Shown here in pieces: positions 44,128-55,850 of a stretch of 64,000 bases of DNA. Numbering within the stretch: the stretch's first letter is position 1; each line of letters opens with the position of its first letter. A program made the translations under genes and the position numbers. Below the pieces are notes generated by a model. It saw nothing but the letters and a program-made list of their open reading frames with translations. It did not search any database and was not told where the DNA came from. This DNA comes from Diplonema papillatum (Eukaryota; Euglenozoa; Diplonemea; Diplonemida; Diplonemidae), in contig JAPJBO010000915.1 of the NCBI GenBank assembly GCA_030068145.1, forward strand, positions 1-64,000, given 5' to 3'.

Positions 44128-45802
44128 ATAAGGGTAGGCGGTTTTTTTTTTTTGGCCCATGTCCGTCGGCCCACAGAAATTTACGCGCGCGCGCGCAAAA
44201 AAAAAACTTTTCAGAAAAAAAAAAACTTTTGCCACAAGACTTTCTGCTACTGGATGTCACACCATATGTGCCGGCTATACTACTGGCCAGTCCGCTGTTG
44301 GCACTTTTGTGCCCGTTGTTGGTAGAATTTCTGGACGATGAGCTCAAAGGTGAGTGTGAAGATGAACTTGATGTGTCCGAGGGGTTGCGGTGGCAGTCTA
44401 GAGTTCAACAGTCCTGAACGCCGCGCGGGGTGCGTTTCGACAAAACCTTCCATAGTCGGAGGCTGCAGATGATAGACGATGCCACAGGAGAAAAAACACT
44501 CGGGTTTGAACTCGAGATCGCGGTTCGCTGGGTACGCTGCGAACAATAAAGCAGTGACCCAGAGGACTGTCGATTGCGCGGGTGTCCGTCAATCTCTTAT
44601 CTCTCTTCTGACATGCCCCATTGCGATGTCACGGTCCTACCGAACCACCGTGCGAGAGCCTACTGACGGCTGGTCGGTGGCATTTCCATCGGCGAGAATA
44701 AGCGCCAGCTACCCGCAGATAGTATGGTGAACTTCAACTTCTGCTTTCCTCCACCTTGTGCAAGGATGGTTGCTCTCGCGGCTTCTGCGGCGGTCTGCTG
44801 TTGAAACCCCCAAAGGCGGACGTCGACACCGTCACTTCGGGTGTAGTGGCTTTGTCAATATTACCCGAGTACACAAAGATGCCCTGCTTGGTGTAAACGG
44901 AGTTTGTCGGTACTCTGCCGACCCTCCTGTCAGCAAGCTTTAGCCAGTGGCCACCTTCTGATGCGTAGCAAACGGCGCCGGACTCACAAGATGTACCTCA
45001 CCCACATCGAAAGAGACCATTGATGTCTCGACATCCGCACGGAGGGCAGGTGCTTCTAGCACACGGCAATTGGTTAGACGCCGTGTGCAACGAAGGCAGT
45101 TATGCTCAGGGATGTGCGGTCTAGACTGTCAGGCGACGAGTGCCGTTTTCTTCGCAAATATACCGCGGCACAAGGCATTGCCGCCGGTCAAGTGCACTAA
45201 GTCGCAAGCACCGTGAACGCATCGCTTGCCCCGCGTCCTTTTCATGCCTCCTCAGTCGAGTCTCAGATACTAGTAGCTGCTTGAGGCGTCGGAAGGCATA
45301 GACGCGTGCACTGCCCCGGACTGGTTCTGTGTGATAATCGCACCACAGTGGCAAAACCTCCCGACATGCCTTGCCGGTAAAACCGCGCACACTTTCGAGG
45401 CTGAGGCTGTGCTTGTATCCCGCGTGCTTCGACTGCGTCCAGCAGGAGCTACGCAAATCTTGCTGTTTAGATTGACACCAACGTCAAAGTAGCACGATAT
45501 TGCTTGCCCAGCGCACCAACCCAGCACCGGGCATAGTCAGCTTCAAAGTCAATACACACTGAGGTAAACAAAGTCTACGCGATTTGCATCACCGTGAAGT
45601 ATCGGTGTGATGAACAGGTTTTCGACTTTTCGCGAGCCGGACACGCTCGTGACTACGCCTGCAGTCGCTCTCACGACCGGTTCCAATGCACAGATCCCAA
45701 AAGTTTTTTTTTGGCAAAAGTTTTTTTTTTCCGGGGGTTCCCAAAAATTTACGCGCGCGCGGACATGGGCCAAAAAAAAAAAACCGCCTACCCTAATCTA
45801 AA
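44128..45802. mobile_element. Non-autonomous DNA element, AGGGTAGGCGG termini (1.67 kb)
   Basis: Left end AGGGTAGGCGG + T-run + GGCCCATGTCCG + TTTACGCGCGCGCG + A-runs (44128-44240); the right end is its inverted copy at 45700-45802. The inverted ends span over 100 bp. The interior has no recognisable protein; ORFs of 60-130 aa are scattered on both strands. Family unknown, target duplication not resolved. Confidence 0.7.
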
Positions 45803-45933
45803 AACCTCACAAAACAAACAAAAGGTCGAAAGGCACCAATCTGTACGTCCCACGGGATCGTCGGAAACACAAAATGATAATCTTCTGAACAGGCAGTTCT
45901 TTTTTTCGTGTTGGCCAGGGTCAGTCAGGGCAC

Positions 45934-46245
45934 CATGCCGCCGAAGAAGCGGGCGAGATTCGATGGCACACTCGCTGGCTTTTTAGTTCCAAATGCAGAA
46001 CCTGCTGGCACGCTCGAGTGCGCCAGGAAGGAGAAGTGTCAGCAGCTCAAGTCGCAAGCGCAACATCAGCCAATATTCGGGTTATCGCACCCACGACTGC
46101 CACTCTAGCCGACTTCATAAAACAACAACTCGCTCCCAGAGGATTCACATACCAATCGACGCATGCAGGAACTATGTGCGGGAATTATGCAATCGCAGAG
46201 AAGTCCAGATTACGTAGACCTCGACACCTGTTTGTTTTGCATTGA
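45934..46245 (+). pseudogene. Possible fragment of a protease-like transposon protein
   Basis: An ORF from ATG 45934 starts MPPKKRARFDGTLAGFLVPN, a basic nuclear-signal-like start. An overlapping frame (to 46245) reads LADFIKQQLAPRGFTYQSTH + AGTMCGNYAIAEKSR. This can be lined up by eye with LLELMEDMFPELKVVLSGES … ESECGFIAAARARK of the 1,925-aa protein (hydrophobic helix, Gln, then CG.xA.A). The frame change could be an intron or a break. No DDE domain follows. Tentative. Confidence 0.25.
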
Positions 46246-46567
46246 CCGGAGCAGGTGCTGGCGCCAGGAAAATAGATCGGGGCTAACGTTCTTAGTTGGA
46301 ACACAAACAGACCCTGTTGCCCCACGCCTTTACCCGTTCTTCTTGCCGCAGCGCGTTCTGACTGCCAAGTTGGCAACTCAATACTCAGCCCGATTCCTGT
46401 GGGGGAAGAGTCGGGGTGGGTGGCCCACCAAAAAAGCGACCACAGTTCTGCATGTTCAGCCGCAAAACACAAACCGACGAGTAATCGTAACTTATTCCTG
46501 CAGAACTGGCTTTGTTGAATGACACTCGTGGCAGACAACTGTCCCCCAGCATTCGTCTATCGCACAG

Positions 46568-47448
46568 TAAGGAACCGCGTTCGGAAGAATATTGGACCGG
46601 AATTTCTTTGGACCGGAATTTTTTTGGACTTTAAAGTTTTGGGCTTGTGGAGGTTCTGAAAGTTTTGGACTTTTCCCTGGGGTTTTCACTTTTTGGCGGT
46701 ATTCTGAAGTCTGACCGAAGCAGCTTTTGCACTCGTTTCATGTTTCCGTTACACCAATGATGGGACCGGCAGCTTGTGCGAACACTCCAAAGCTTCCCGA
46801 ATTCCGGGCCGAAACGCGTCCAAATTGGTGCAGGTTACCTTTAGTTTCTGTTTGTCCTTAAAACTCGTGGCTGCACGATCATGACTATGGGCGTAGCCTG
46901 GGTCAGCTCGGGTGAGCATGGCGGGGCGACTCATGAGATTGCCCCCGTCGCCGACCACGTGCCGGAACACGACGTCCGGGACCGGCTATACTTGATCAAC
47001 TCCTTGAACGTCAGCAGCCCGCTGTCGTCGGCATCCACCGCGTCAAAAACGCGCGTGACCGCCACTCGGCGGCCAGGACGTCGCCTTCACTCAGCGACGC
47101 TCGCTTCACTGCAAGCTCGCCGAGGTCGAGTCCTTCCGCGGCATGCCGCCAGCCCTGCTCCGTAAGGCCCGGCGATGCCGCGTGCCGACTACGCTCAGCG
47201 ACTCGCCACCTTCTGCGTCTGGCTAAAGTAGCGACCTCCAAGTTGTAGGGCGCTCTTAACGGACTTGGGCGCGCCCTTGACTGTAGACACCACATGTATC
47301 ATATCCTATCGTATTCTTGGATTCTAACTTCCTCGTGGGCGTGAACCCTACTGTAAAATATTTGGACCGGAACTTTTTTGGACTTTTGGGGGTTTTGAAA
47401 AGTACTTCGACTTTTTCCCGGTCCAACATTATTCCGAACACGGTTGTA
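46568..47448. mobile_element. Non-autonomous element, TTGGACCGG ends (881 bp)
   Basis: Left AACCGCGTTCGGAAGAATAT + TGGACCGG; right end is its near-complement (CCGGTCCAACATTATTCCGA + ACACGGTT). Flanks GTAAG on both sides may be a 5-bp target copy. Internally GGACCGGAA(T)TTTTTTGGAC repeats near both ends. No gene inside. Confidence 0.65.
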
Positions 47449-48230
47449 AGCGCAACGGTAGGGTACAGACCCTCTGAACTTTACAAAATAGCCCAGATTT
47501 CGGTTCTCCCCCCTCCACAGTGAAAATACACCACGTACTTGTCATACGTATGACAAGTACGGTACACGGTGCAGTAGTAAAGGCTTCACTAGTAAATTTA
47601 CTAGTGGTTTTACAAGTGAAAATGGTTTACAAGTGCCACTAGTAAACTTTACAAGTGCACTTGTAAAATTTACAAGTGCACTTGTAAAATTTACAAGTGC
47701 ACAAGTAAAATTTACAAGTGATTTCAGGTGTTTTGGCAGGTGTTTTGGGGTGAAACAAGAAGAAACTGTGGCAAGTGAAGCACACATTCAGAAGAACCGG
47801 CTTCTTTTTCACCTATCTCGTCAAAATGGGGCTGGGAGAGCAGAGCAAAGTGTCAACCCAGTGCTTGAGAGCCCCGCGCGTAGGCAGACCGCGTCAATCC
47901 AGATTTCCCCCACTCCAAGGCAAACGTGAACACTCGAACACGACCCCCCTGTGGCTCGATGCGGTGGGAACACGGGACAATAACATCGGAAGAGACGGAG
48001 CGCGAAGGAGGAGGCGTTCTTGTCCTCTCAGAGCAGAGTCGTGCACAGGTACGTCCTGGTACCAGAAATAGAGTTGCACGGCAAAAGACGCTCTGGTATC
48101 TTGCTTTTGGCCCAGGAGGTTACGAATATCTCTGCCTGCGTGCGTCTTATGCCGGACAGGCTTGGCATCCATTTTTTGGACTGAGTCGTGGGCAACAGTG
48201 CGGTCAACTCTGAAGGGCAAATACCGTAAA

Positions 48231-48318
48231 CGGAAATAAGTTGGACCGGACAAAATGGTCCAACTCACCTATTTTGGGCTCTGGTGGTCCAACTTTTGTC
48301 CGGCCAACTTTTTTCGGG
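48231..48318. mobile_element. 88-bp foldback, GTTGGACCGGAC arms
   Basis: Arms CGGAAATAAGTTGGACCGGA and the near-complement TCCGGCCAACTTTTTTCGG flank GGTCCAACTC…GGTGGTCCAAC. Same family as 48832-48918 and the ends of 46568-47448. Confidence 0.65.
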
Positions 48319-48831
48319 GGGTTCTGTGTACTTGGTGCAGTTTTGCGGCTGGCCAGCACTCGCTCCACTCCGTAGTCGCGCATGGGTCCGCCGCCAGGAG
48401 TTCCCGAACACTGCGCGGCGCTGCGTAACCCGCTGAGTTCCCTCCAGCAACTCGCAACGAAGCACCCTGGCCATGGTCCAGCCATTGGTCGCCATGGCCC
48501 TGTGGTGGAATCACAAGATCTTCCTTGCGTGGAAGGATGTTTGATCGCGACCGGTTGCGGTTGGTCAGTGCCGAGGGTGGACCAAGATGCGTCCACCGTC
48601 TGTCCCATTGCTTTGGTAGAGTGCAAACGCAAAAATGCAGAGTGCAAACGAGGTGGCTCGAGGTTGGCTGACAGTGAAGGAAAAAGTATGAGCCGCCAAT
48701 AAACGACGATCTTGGTACGCTCAAGAAGAAACCCAACGCATCTCTCGCGCCTGACTACCCATTTGTCACGGGACATTTTTTTACCTCATGCCCATCGACC
48801 CAACCCCGCCTAAGTGGATACGTGCCTGGGC

Positions 48832-48918
48832 GGAAATATGTTGGACCGGACAAAATGGTCCAATTGTTTTGGTCGTCCGCGGTCCAACCTTTGTCCGGTC
48901 CAACATATTTCCGGTCCA
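48832..48918. mobile_element. ~87-bp foldback, GTTGGACCGGAC arms, second copy
   Basis: GCGGAAATATGTTGGACCGG…CCGGTCCAACATATTTCCGG: ~25-bp nearly perfect arms around ~37 bp. Miniature member of the same family. Confidence 0.7.
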
Positions 48919-48999
48919 ACTTTCTTCTGCTTATGGTATGGAAGATCCACGGGGGGTTTCGAGGGCTGAAGGATTCTTGTCACACGAGGGTGCTAGGGG

Positions 49000-50240
49000 A
49001 AGTTGTTTGGGCTGTTGCCGTGAGATTAGTACTTCTTGGGGTTTGGCGGTTGCTTGGTCGGGTCGGGGTGTTGGGAACGAACGCGGTGTGCCTACTGCTT
49101 CATTTTATTGTATCGTTGATTCTTGGGGTGTTGCTGCCGCTGCCGTGCTTGCGTTCTCACCTTCTTCCTATGCTTGTAGGGCCCATGTTGCCCATTCAGC
49201 GCACTTGTCTCCCGGGCAGCTGGCACGCGTAGAGCCACACTCCGGAGTACCACGTGGTTCCCTTCGCATAGGCGTCCAGGGCCTGCATTCGGGTGGGTGC
49301 CCGAACACCGGCCTTTGGGCCCCCTCCGGCTGAAACCATCTAAGGTGCGCTGTGTCGCCCACTGTCAGAATGTGTTGAGAGGTGGCCTTTTCCTAAACCA
49401 CATATCTCCGTTGTGCCGTTTTGTAGAATCGATTGCCTCACTAGCGCACTGCTCCGCTGGACCTCCGGAGTTGGTGCAGCGTCTTGCTGTTGATGCTGCT
49501 CTGTGGCGCGTTTAGTCGCTCTCGGAGTCTGCGGTTCCTCTGATGCTCGAGGTCCCTGTGCAAACCTGCCGATCTCTTCCATCTGCACTAGGCCGGCGGC
49601 ATTTTGGGCGCATACATACTTCGTCCGTTCAGCACTCTTCCTGCTGCCTCCTCCGCTTTTTCATGTTTACGAAACCTCACATTTCTGACTATTATGGTCG
49701 AGCCCGAGTGTTACATTGATGGGCTGTGTGGAACTCCTCACTGCGGCAACAACAATGTCAAGATCCCTGCTTGGGCAAAGCCTCCGTGCCGAAGCGTGTC
49801 GGGAAGTGGCAGGCATGCTCGGACCGACTGGAAGTCGGACCGACTGGAAGTATTCGCAACAGTCAGGTGGCCGCTTCTGCCCAGGGTTCCCCGCTCCCCG
49901 CTCACGTCGCCATTGTAGAGTGTGTTTCACTGTTGTGAATTTGGCACGACACCACTCACAGTGCGTCTCTCTTGCCTCCGTTTCTTCTCATTTTGTAGAC
50001 GCTTTTCCTCGGCAGCTGTCAGCTAAGGGGTCGGACAGTGCGTACAGTTCCAGTTGGGTGCGCGCTGCTCCTCTCATCCTTTTTCAACGGCGCGGCTGTA
50101 TATCAGGGGAGATGATTCCCATCAACGCTCCCAACAACCCTGCCCAACTCAGTCCGAGGGGTAGTGCACATCGACCAAACCTCCCCAGTTTTCGATCTCG
50201 CAATTTTTCACGCAAAACCCCCTATAAATCACTGTTTTGG
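49000..50240. other. Interior of the 2.83-kb element, no gene recognised
   Basis: Several open frames of 60-206 aa (e.g. 48788-49333, 49716-50336) lack motifs. CGGACCGACTGGAAGT is tandemly duplicated near 49820-49850. Confidence 0.35.
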
Positions 50241-50385
50241 ACTGAAAAACACCTGAGTTCACTTGTAATTTTTACTAGTGCACTAGTAAAATTTACTAGT
50301 GCACTTGTAAATTTTACTAGTAAAAAATTTTACTAGTAAATTTACAAGTAAAAGGGTCATTTTACAAGTTTACTACTGCACCGTG

Positions 50386-51004
50386 TACCTGTAAATTCAG
50401 GGTCTCCGGGGCCCGGGCCCCGGGCCCCGGGTTAGCGCTAGGGCCCAGATAGGGTCCAGGCCCACGGTACTCACGCCATCCAAGGATGGAATCTTCAAGA
50501 TTGCAGCCTCCACAACAAGCAGAGAGCAAGACGAGAAAAAATCAAGAAATAATCTTGATAAAATTTGATACAAAAAGCTCACAGTCGTGCATTTACCATA
50601 GGGGCTGAGCGGGCGGAGGCTCTAAGGTGAAATGGTCAAAATGCCCTGGGAAAAATGTGGGACAAAAACTTTCTGAAATGCGGGTTTTTAGGGATGCTGC
50701 CCCACAGAAAAAGTTTTTTTTTAACGCCCACCTTGGGTGACTGAGCCGTGGTTTACCCTTGAGGCAGCCAGCTAGACCTGCCAGAACCTGAAAACCTCCT
50801 TCAGGTTTCGTGGCTGTGTCGAAGAATACATTCCGAGGACGTTTTTGAACGCTTTTGAATCCGTTGAGCTCAAGGACCGTCTGGGACCCTGGAATGGAAT
50901 TGTAAACGAATTGCATCTCGTACCAGAGAGTTTTTCCTTTGGTAATCGTTCAGGGCCAAAAACCCTGGAAAATTTTCCAGGGCCCGGGCCCCGGATTACA
51001 GGTA
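50386..51004. mobile_element. 619-bp element, GTACCTGTAA ends with GGGCCC runs
   Basis: Left GTACCTGTAA…CCGGGGCCCGGGCCCCGGG; right …GGGCCCGGGCCCCGGATTAC + AGGTAC. Interior 50612-50740 resembles the middle of the G-run-flanked MITE (CTCTAAGGTGAAATGGTCAA, CGCCCACC). No ORF of note. Confidence 0.55.
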
Positions 51005-51007
51005 CCC

Positions 51008-51145
51008 GGGGGGGTCAGCCGGCTGATCCATGGATGGATGGATGGTTCTTAGCCCTTTTCGGACCTCCCGATTTAACTCCATCTCAGAGGCTGGAGTTCA
51101 CCGTGTGGATGGATGGATGGTTCTTAACAAGATGCCTGGGGGGGG
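51008..51145 (+). repeat. Two fragments of the G-run-flanked MITE end
   Basis: GGGTCAGCCGGCTGAT + TGGATGGATGGATGGTTCTT occurs at 51008-51050 and TGGATGGATGGTTCTTAACA + AGATGCCTGGGG at 51105-51140. Both match the ends at 34245-34290 and 59588-59640. GGTGAATTGGCTCA follows, the terminal word of the TAACGTTA elements. Confidence 0.6.
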
Positions 51146-51279
51146 TGAATTGGCTCATCTAAAGTCCTGTACGCGACACCCAGCATACCTTTTCTCCACC
51201 AGTGTTTCTGACCCCCGAAACGCAGAAGCACGTTTACCAGAAAAGAGAGAGACCGAGACAGGGTGATTTCAAAATTGTA

Positions 51280-51430
51280 CAGGCTGCGGTCAATGACCGC
51301 AATGTTGCGGTCATTGACCGCAAGGTTGCGATTATTGACCAGTACCCTACCGGTCAATGACCGCATAACTTTCTCAGCTGACCGGTCAGAAACTGACCGG
51401 TCAAACATGCGGTCATGACCATGACCGGTC
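51280..51430. repeat. GGTCA/TGACC palindrome cluster
   Basis: GCGGTCAATGACCGC-type palindromes repeated at least five times in 150 bp, with TGACCGGTCA variants. Typical of hAT-like subterminal DNA; partner end not found. Confidence 0.6.
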
Positions 51431-53801
51431 CACCGTGTGGATCACACCACTTAATGCCGCGACGATGCCTTCTGAGTTGAAATCGATTGCACAAACGCAC
51501 AGCGCGCAGATGATCAAGAAGGCAAAGAAGGGCTTGGCACCAAAACTAAAGCCTTGATTTCGATGAGTATGTCGCAGCTCCCTCGCATAAACACCATTCG
51601 TACGCATTTGCACTAGCACGTCGCCCGAAATCGTTGGCTCCAGGACGTTTTCGCGGCTCCTTACAGAGGATCTCACTGACGATTAACCGGGAAACGATAG
51701 CTGGCTCTATCTCACTGCGTGTGCTGTACTTTGCTTCGCACAGAGCTCTCAGCGCCCGGACCTCGTCCTTCGTCTATGCGTTCCCTTGCCGTTCGCTGTA
51801 AGTCATTCCAACCATCGAAGAAACTTTCGTACTTTCAGCCTTCGGGGGCTTTCCTTTTGGTTTCTTCTTGTTCCAGCTCTCGTTGTGTCGTGTCCGGTTG
51901 TGCTCGTGTGTTGGTGCTTGCAGGGGCTGCAGTTTCTGCTAGTGTCATAAGAGATCTAGGACGGGGTTTCCTCGCCCTTCACCAAAACATATATCTTACA
52001 TTATCAGAGTCGCAGCGGTTGCGCTTCAATAACCGCAAAGCAGCTGACGCAGAGCTGCTGCGGTGGAGCCTTATGCAAAAGCGCGGCGGCCAGTGGTCAG
52101 CAACAGCTTACCAGCACAAGCAGTAGACAAGAAGAACAAAAAGAAGACAAAAAGGGACGCCCCCCGTTGATGACAGGTTCTGTTTTAGCTCCAAACCCCA
52201 GCAAAAAAAAGCACGAACACTTCCCCCGGAGCCCTTACGCAAGGTGTGGAGATCTGGCAACGGCGAGTCGAAAGGGCCTGACAGGAAGAGGCAGCAGCGT
52301 GAGAGCTGTGGAAGCCAATCCAACAGCAGAGCCGAGAGCAAATTCGGTGGCAGCTGACAAACACAGACGAGCCAAAAACAAGCCCCAACCAGTTGACATC
52401 GCAGGAAACCTGCACGCAAAAATGTTACCGGCGACGCAATCGAGTTCGCACATAAAGGCGGTCTACAAACGCTCTCGATTCGCAAAGCACTACATTTGAC
52501 AGGGACATGTGTACATATTCCGTTCCCTCGGTTGCTTTACATGCCAGCCGGACCAGCATCACAGACAGCTCCAGGTTGCATGCGTCGGGGCTTATGCTTC
52601 TTGAGCAGAAGCAGGCACTGATTGATGCCAGACTGCTGACCGAGTTGGACTGAGTTTGGCCCAAACCTCGTTAGGTGAAGCTCGGGCCCGGCGCAGGAAC
52701 GAAATTGAGTTGACGGCAGGAAAAAGTCTAAAAGGTCTTAAATGTTTAATCCAGTTTCTTTAGTGTTACTCACTACGGTGACTAAATATTTGTGACAGAA
52801 GTTGTATGGAGTAGCAGGTGTCACTCTGGTGTCACTCAATTCTTATGATGTCAATACACAACACCTACGTTTTCTTGTCCCAAACTCCCGTTTTATGCAC
52901 GCAAGCCCAACTGCGGTTACGGCTCGCGCTACCGTTTAGACGTGATAATGGCACTGACTTCGCCAACACCTTCAGTACCTTCTACCACTGACGGTCATCT
53001 TAGTAAGAGGCTCGCTCATCTCTCCCACTTGTGCCATGTTTCCACTTCCCTATTTCAATCATCAGCTTGTTGCCTCGTTAATCCCCTGGGCAACTCGAAC
53101 CAACGACAGTCGCTCCCTGCCACCAGCTCACAAACGTCTTAGCCGGCTGGCTGGTCAGCTGGCTCGGCGGCTGGCTTTGTTCTGAGCGGCGCCCTTGGGT
53201 TGCGGCTCCTTTTCTATCTCGTGATCTACTTTGCCGCGATGCACAGGGCACCGTGTCGGGTGCATAAAGGGTCCGGCGACGTGTGCTCGTTCCCTGTTGT
53301 CGAGCACCTTTCTTGCGGGGGCAGGGAACGACCCAGCAGCAACTGAAATGCCTCAGAAATTCTTTTGCACTCGCTTGGTCCACATTCTGTCCTTCCATCA
53401 TGGCGAAGGCATCCTCCCCTGCATGCTGAGCGCTGTGCAAAACAGCTTTCTCGATGTCGCTTGGTAAGGGACGCGTGCCTCAGCCAACACGAAGCAGAAT
53501 TCCTGTCGATCCTCTGCCGACTATCATTTCAAAGGAGATATCGTGAAGCTTCCCACTCTGCACTTCTGCAACGAAGTCTGCACGGGCTTCCAGAAATGTG
53601 TCTTGAATCGGTTGTGACTGTCACTTCGCACGCTCATGAAACAGCCCGCTAATTGCAGCTATGCACACATCCACTCCTTGTGGCAGCATGACCGTGCTCG
53701 CTGGCTTCGCCATCTGGAGCCATGAGATTGTAAATTTGTTGCATTAGTGTGATTGTCAGGCCTTCGACTACCCTGAGCAACGCACTATGCACACTCCGTG
53801 T
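51431..53801. other. 2.4 kb without recognised genes or repeats
   Basis: Short frames of 60-135 aa occur on both strands (e.g. 51719-52126, 52167-52499, 53078-53440 complement). None has a motif, and codon patterns do not single any out. AGCCGGCTGGCTGGTCAGCT at 53140-53170 is a short local repeat. Confidence 0.4.
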
Positions 53802-54710
53802 CTACGTCAGAACAGATGGAACGCGTCTATTGCGTCGCCGCGGAGGCGGCCTACGAGTGGGTGTCATTGTGGCCTCCCGGCCGGAGCCATCGTTGGACGA
53901 CCCTTCGCTCGTTTCCTCGCGTTTGCGTCGGTTCGCGCGTCGGATGGACGCAGCCGGGGGCTGCGCATTGGGCGGCGTTCGTCGGGCGGGGGTGTTGGCC
54001 CGGAGTTGCGGCGTTGGCAGTTGAGTGCGTCGGCGCCGCCGCGCTGGGGGGGTGCGTGGGACGGAAGGGTCCTCCGCAGCACGCCGCCGTAGCGGCGCAG
54101 CGCGATCGATCGTTGGTGAGTCTCCCTGGCCGGAGCCGGAGGATTCCTCGCTCGTCTCCCCGCGTTTGCGTCGGAGCCCGCGTCGGGGCGCTGCCGGTGC
54201 CGGTTGAGGTCCCGCCGGAGGTGCAGGTGCCTCGTTCTCGTCGTCGGCGTCGTCCGGCCGGTCTCCCGCCCGGTGGTGGCCACTCCGGCAGCACACGGAG
54301 GCATTGGCGCAGCCGCCGCAACGCGTCAGGTGGTGCGCTCCGCAGCATTGCGTGAGGACACCGTCACCGGGCTCGTGGTGGTCCCGGCAACACTGCTCCG
54401 GCGTGCGCTGTGAGCTCGAGGCGCACAACGGACACTTCTTCTTCGCGCACTTGTCGCAGACCTGAAAACGCCCTCGCGTCATGGCCTGCGACGCGGGCAC
54501 CAGCACTGGGTGCGCAGAGCGTGTCAGCACCGGCCTCCGCACCTCCCACTGCTGAGCGCGCTCAGCGCGTAGAGCCGAGTCGTACTGCGGGAACACGTCC
54601 CTACCCCACACTTGGCTTGTCAGCCCACCGACGGGCAGGGCACGCGTGGCACAGGCCTCCAGGCCATGAGATGAAACACCACCATCATCTCCTCCAGCAT
54701 GGCTCCTCAC
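53802..54710 (-). pseudogene. LINE ORF2 C-terminal fragment (copy 2)
   Basis: 302-aa frame on the minus strand, homologous to the C-terminal third of 61894-63999: SQVWGRDVFPQYDSALRAER vs GEAWGMDLFPTYGGGRAERA. It has two Cys/His modules: CDKCAKKKCPLCA…QCCRDHH and CCGAHHLTRCGGCANASVCC + RSGHH. A Pro/Arg-rich basic tail follows. No RT or endonuclease part, so a 5'-truncated LINE insertion, as usual for LINEs. Frames on the opposite strand are shadows of its high GC. Confidence 0.65.
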
Positions 54711-55082
54711 TTTTCCGCGCCTGCGGTCAAGTCACCAAATGTCCTATCAGCAGGACACAACTATGAAGAACCTAGCAACCTCTCAGACACACGAGCTATG
54801 GACGCTGACCTGTGGAACTTAGCCGTAGGCTACCTCTAACTTACGCTGTTTCGCAAAATCACGGGACGAACGTTAGAAAAAAACTGAGATCCCATCAGGA
54901 AAACCCCCCAAAACCCCCTGGGACACCCCGTACACCCCTGAAACTTCGATAGACTCTTTCCGACGTTCTGGCGGTGCAAGAGACGCACCTCACCGACTGG
55001 GCACAACGAGACTACACGAGCTAAGAGAATCGGTGGGTACCTTCGTTGTTAGTCAATGGTGGTTTTTTGTGTCAAACAAATC
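54711..55082. other. No feature seen
   Basis: Ordinary sequence between the LINE fragment and hAT-4; CCCCCCAAAACCCCCTGGG run near 54905. Confidence 0.4.
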
Positions 55083-55285
55083 ATAGATGGCCGTTATATA
55101 ACGTTATATCACTCATTCCACGAAAAAGTGTCACAGATTTCGGCTTTTTTCGGACTTCTGCCGAAAATTTCCATCTGCAGGTCCGAAAATGGTCGGTTTC
55201 GAGATTTTGAGGACACGTTTGAATCCGTTGAGGACAGGGCTTTCCGAATATTTGGTCGGATAAAATTTTTGACCGACCCCCCCCC

Positions 55286-55483
55286 CGGAAATGGAGGTCG
55301 GCACCCGAAAAAATGGGGTCCTGGAGATCGGTTTTTTTTCTCTCTGCATCCAGGAGGGGGTCAGATTTTGATCGCTGGGCTAGCTGGCAGCTTGCCCATA
55401 ATCGCGCATCCCAGAACTACTCGAAAACCAAAAGATTTCCCAAAAAGACCTCGAAAATAACTTCCAGACGGCTGCTTTTCACA
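55286..55483 (+). repeat. SINE-like dispersed repeat, copy 2
   Basis: Nearly the complement of 9743-9945. Lies inside the left end of hAT-4. Confidence 0.6.
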
Positions 55484-55504
55484 CCGAAAAATCGCAAAAA
55501 AAAA

Positions 55505-55585
55505 AAAAATCGGACCGGGGGAATCGAACCACGGCCTACAGGGGCCCAGGAGGGTGCGGTAACCGTTAGGCTATGTTGCCAAACC
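55505..55585 (-). other. tRNA-like A and B boxes followed by T-run
   Basis: The complement reads TAGCCTAACGGTTACCG (A-box-like), 33 bp later GTGGTTCGATTCCCCCGG (B box), then a run of T (55497-55510), a pol III terminator. No acceptor stem can be formed (GGCAACA vs GGTCCGA), so a SINE head rather than a tRNA gene. Confidence 0.35.
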
Positions 55586-55754
55586 TCGGGCCAAAATTCG
55601 CTTTTAGCGCCTGCTCAGTTGGAATTCTTATCGGAAAGTGCGAGATCGTCATTTACTCGTTTCCAGTCCCAGGACGGTATTTCTGTCCTCTGGGAGCTTA
55701 TTTCGCCCGGTTTGCGAAGAACTCAAAATGAGTCCAAAATTATCACTCGGTCAG

Positions 55755-55850
55755 GGGTTTTTCCCTTTGGCGAAAAAAAATTTTTTCGCCAAAAAAAAAA
55801 AAAAAATCTGAAAAGGGGTTGGCGAAAATATTTTTTTCGCCAAAGGGATT
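55755..55850. repeat. Hairpin cluster GGCGAAAAAA/TTTTTTCGCC
   Basis: CCCTTTGGCGAAAAAAAATT/TTTTCGCC words pair with each other and with CGCCAAAGGG at 55838-55847. A related cluster (GAGAAAATTTTTCTCGC type) lies at 58935-58975, 3' of the transposase, so these flank the gene symmetrically. They could be nested element ends. Confidence 0.5.

Larger units (their letters stand above)
47562..50389. mobile_element. 2.83-kb element with palindromic ACTAGT/ACTTGT ends
   Basis: Starts GTACACGGTGCAGTAGTAAA (47562) and ends in its complement (50389). Both ends continue as chains of self-complementary words such as TTTACAAGTGCACTTGTAAA (47585-47730 and 50255-50365), able to form many small hairpins. A perfect palindrome GTACTTGTCATACGTATGAC… flanks the left end (47535-47560). 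No gene recognised inside; two small foldbacks at 48231 and 48832 are nested in it. Confidence 0.65.

Noticed and set aside
45785-45800. Telomere-like TTAGGGT
   Set aside because: A single occurrence at a transposon end (complement of ACCCTAA), no array.
55505-55585. tRNA gene on the minus strand
   Set aside because: A and B boxes and a T-run are present but acceptor and T stems do not pair; kept only as SINE-like.
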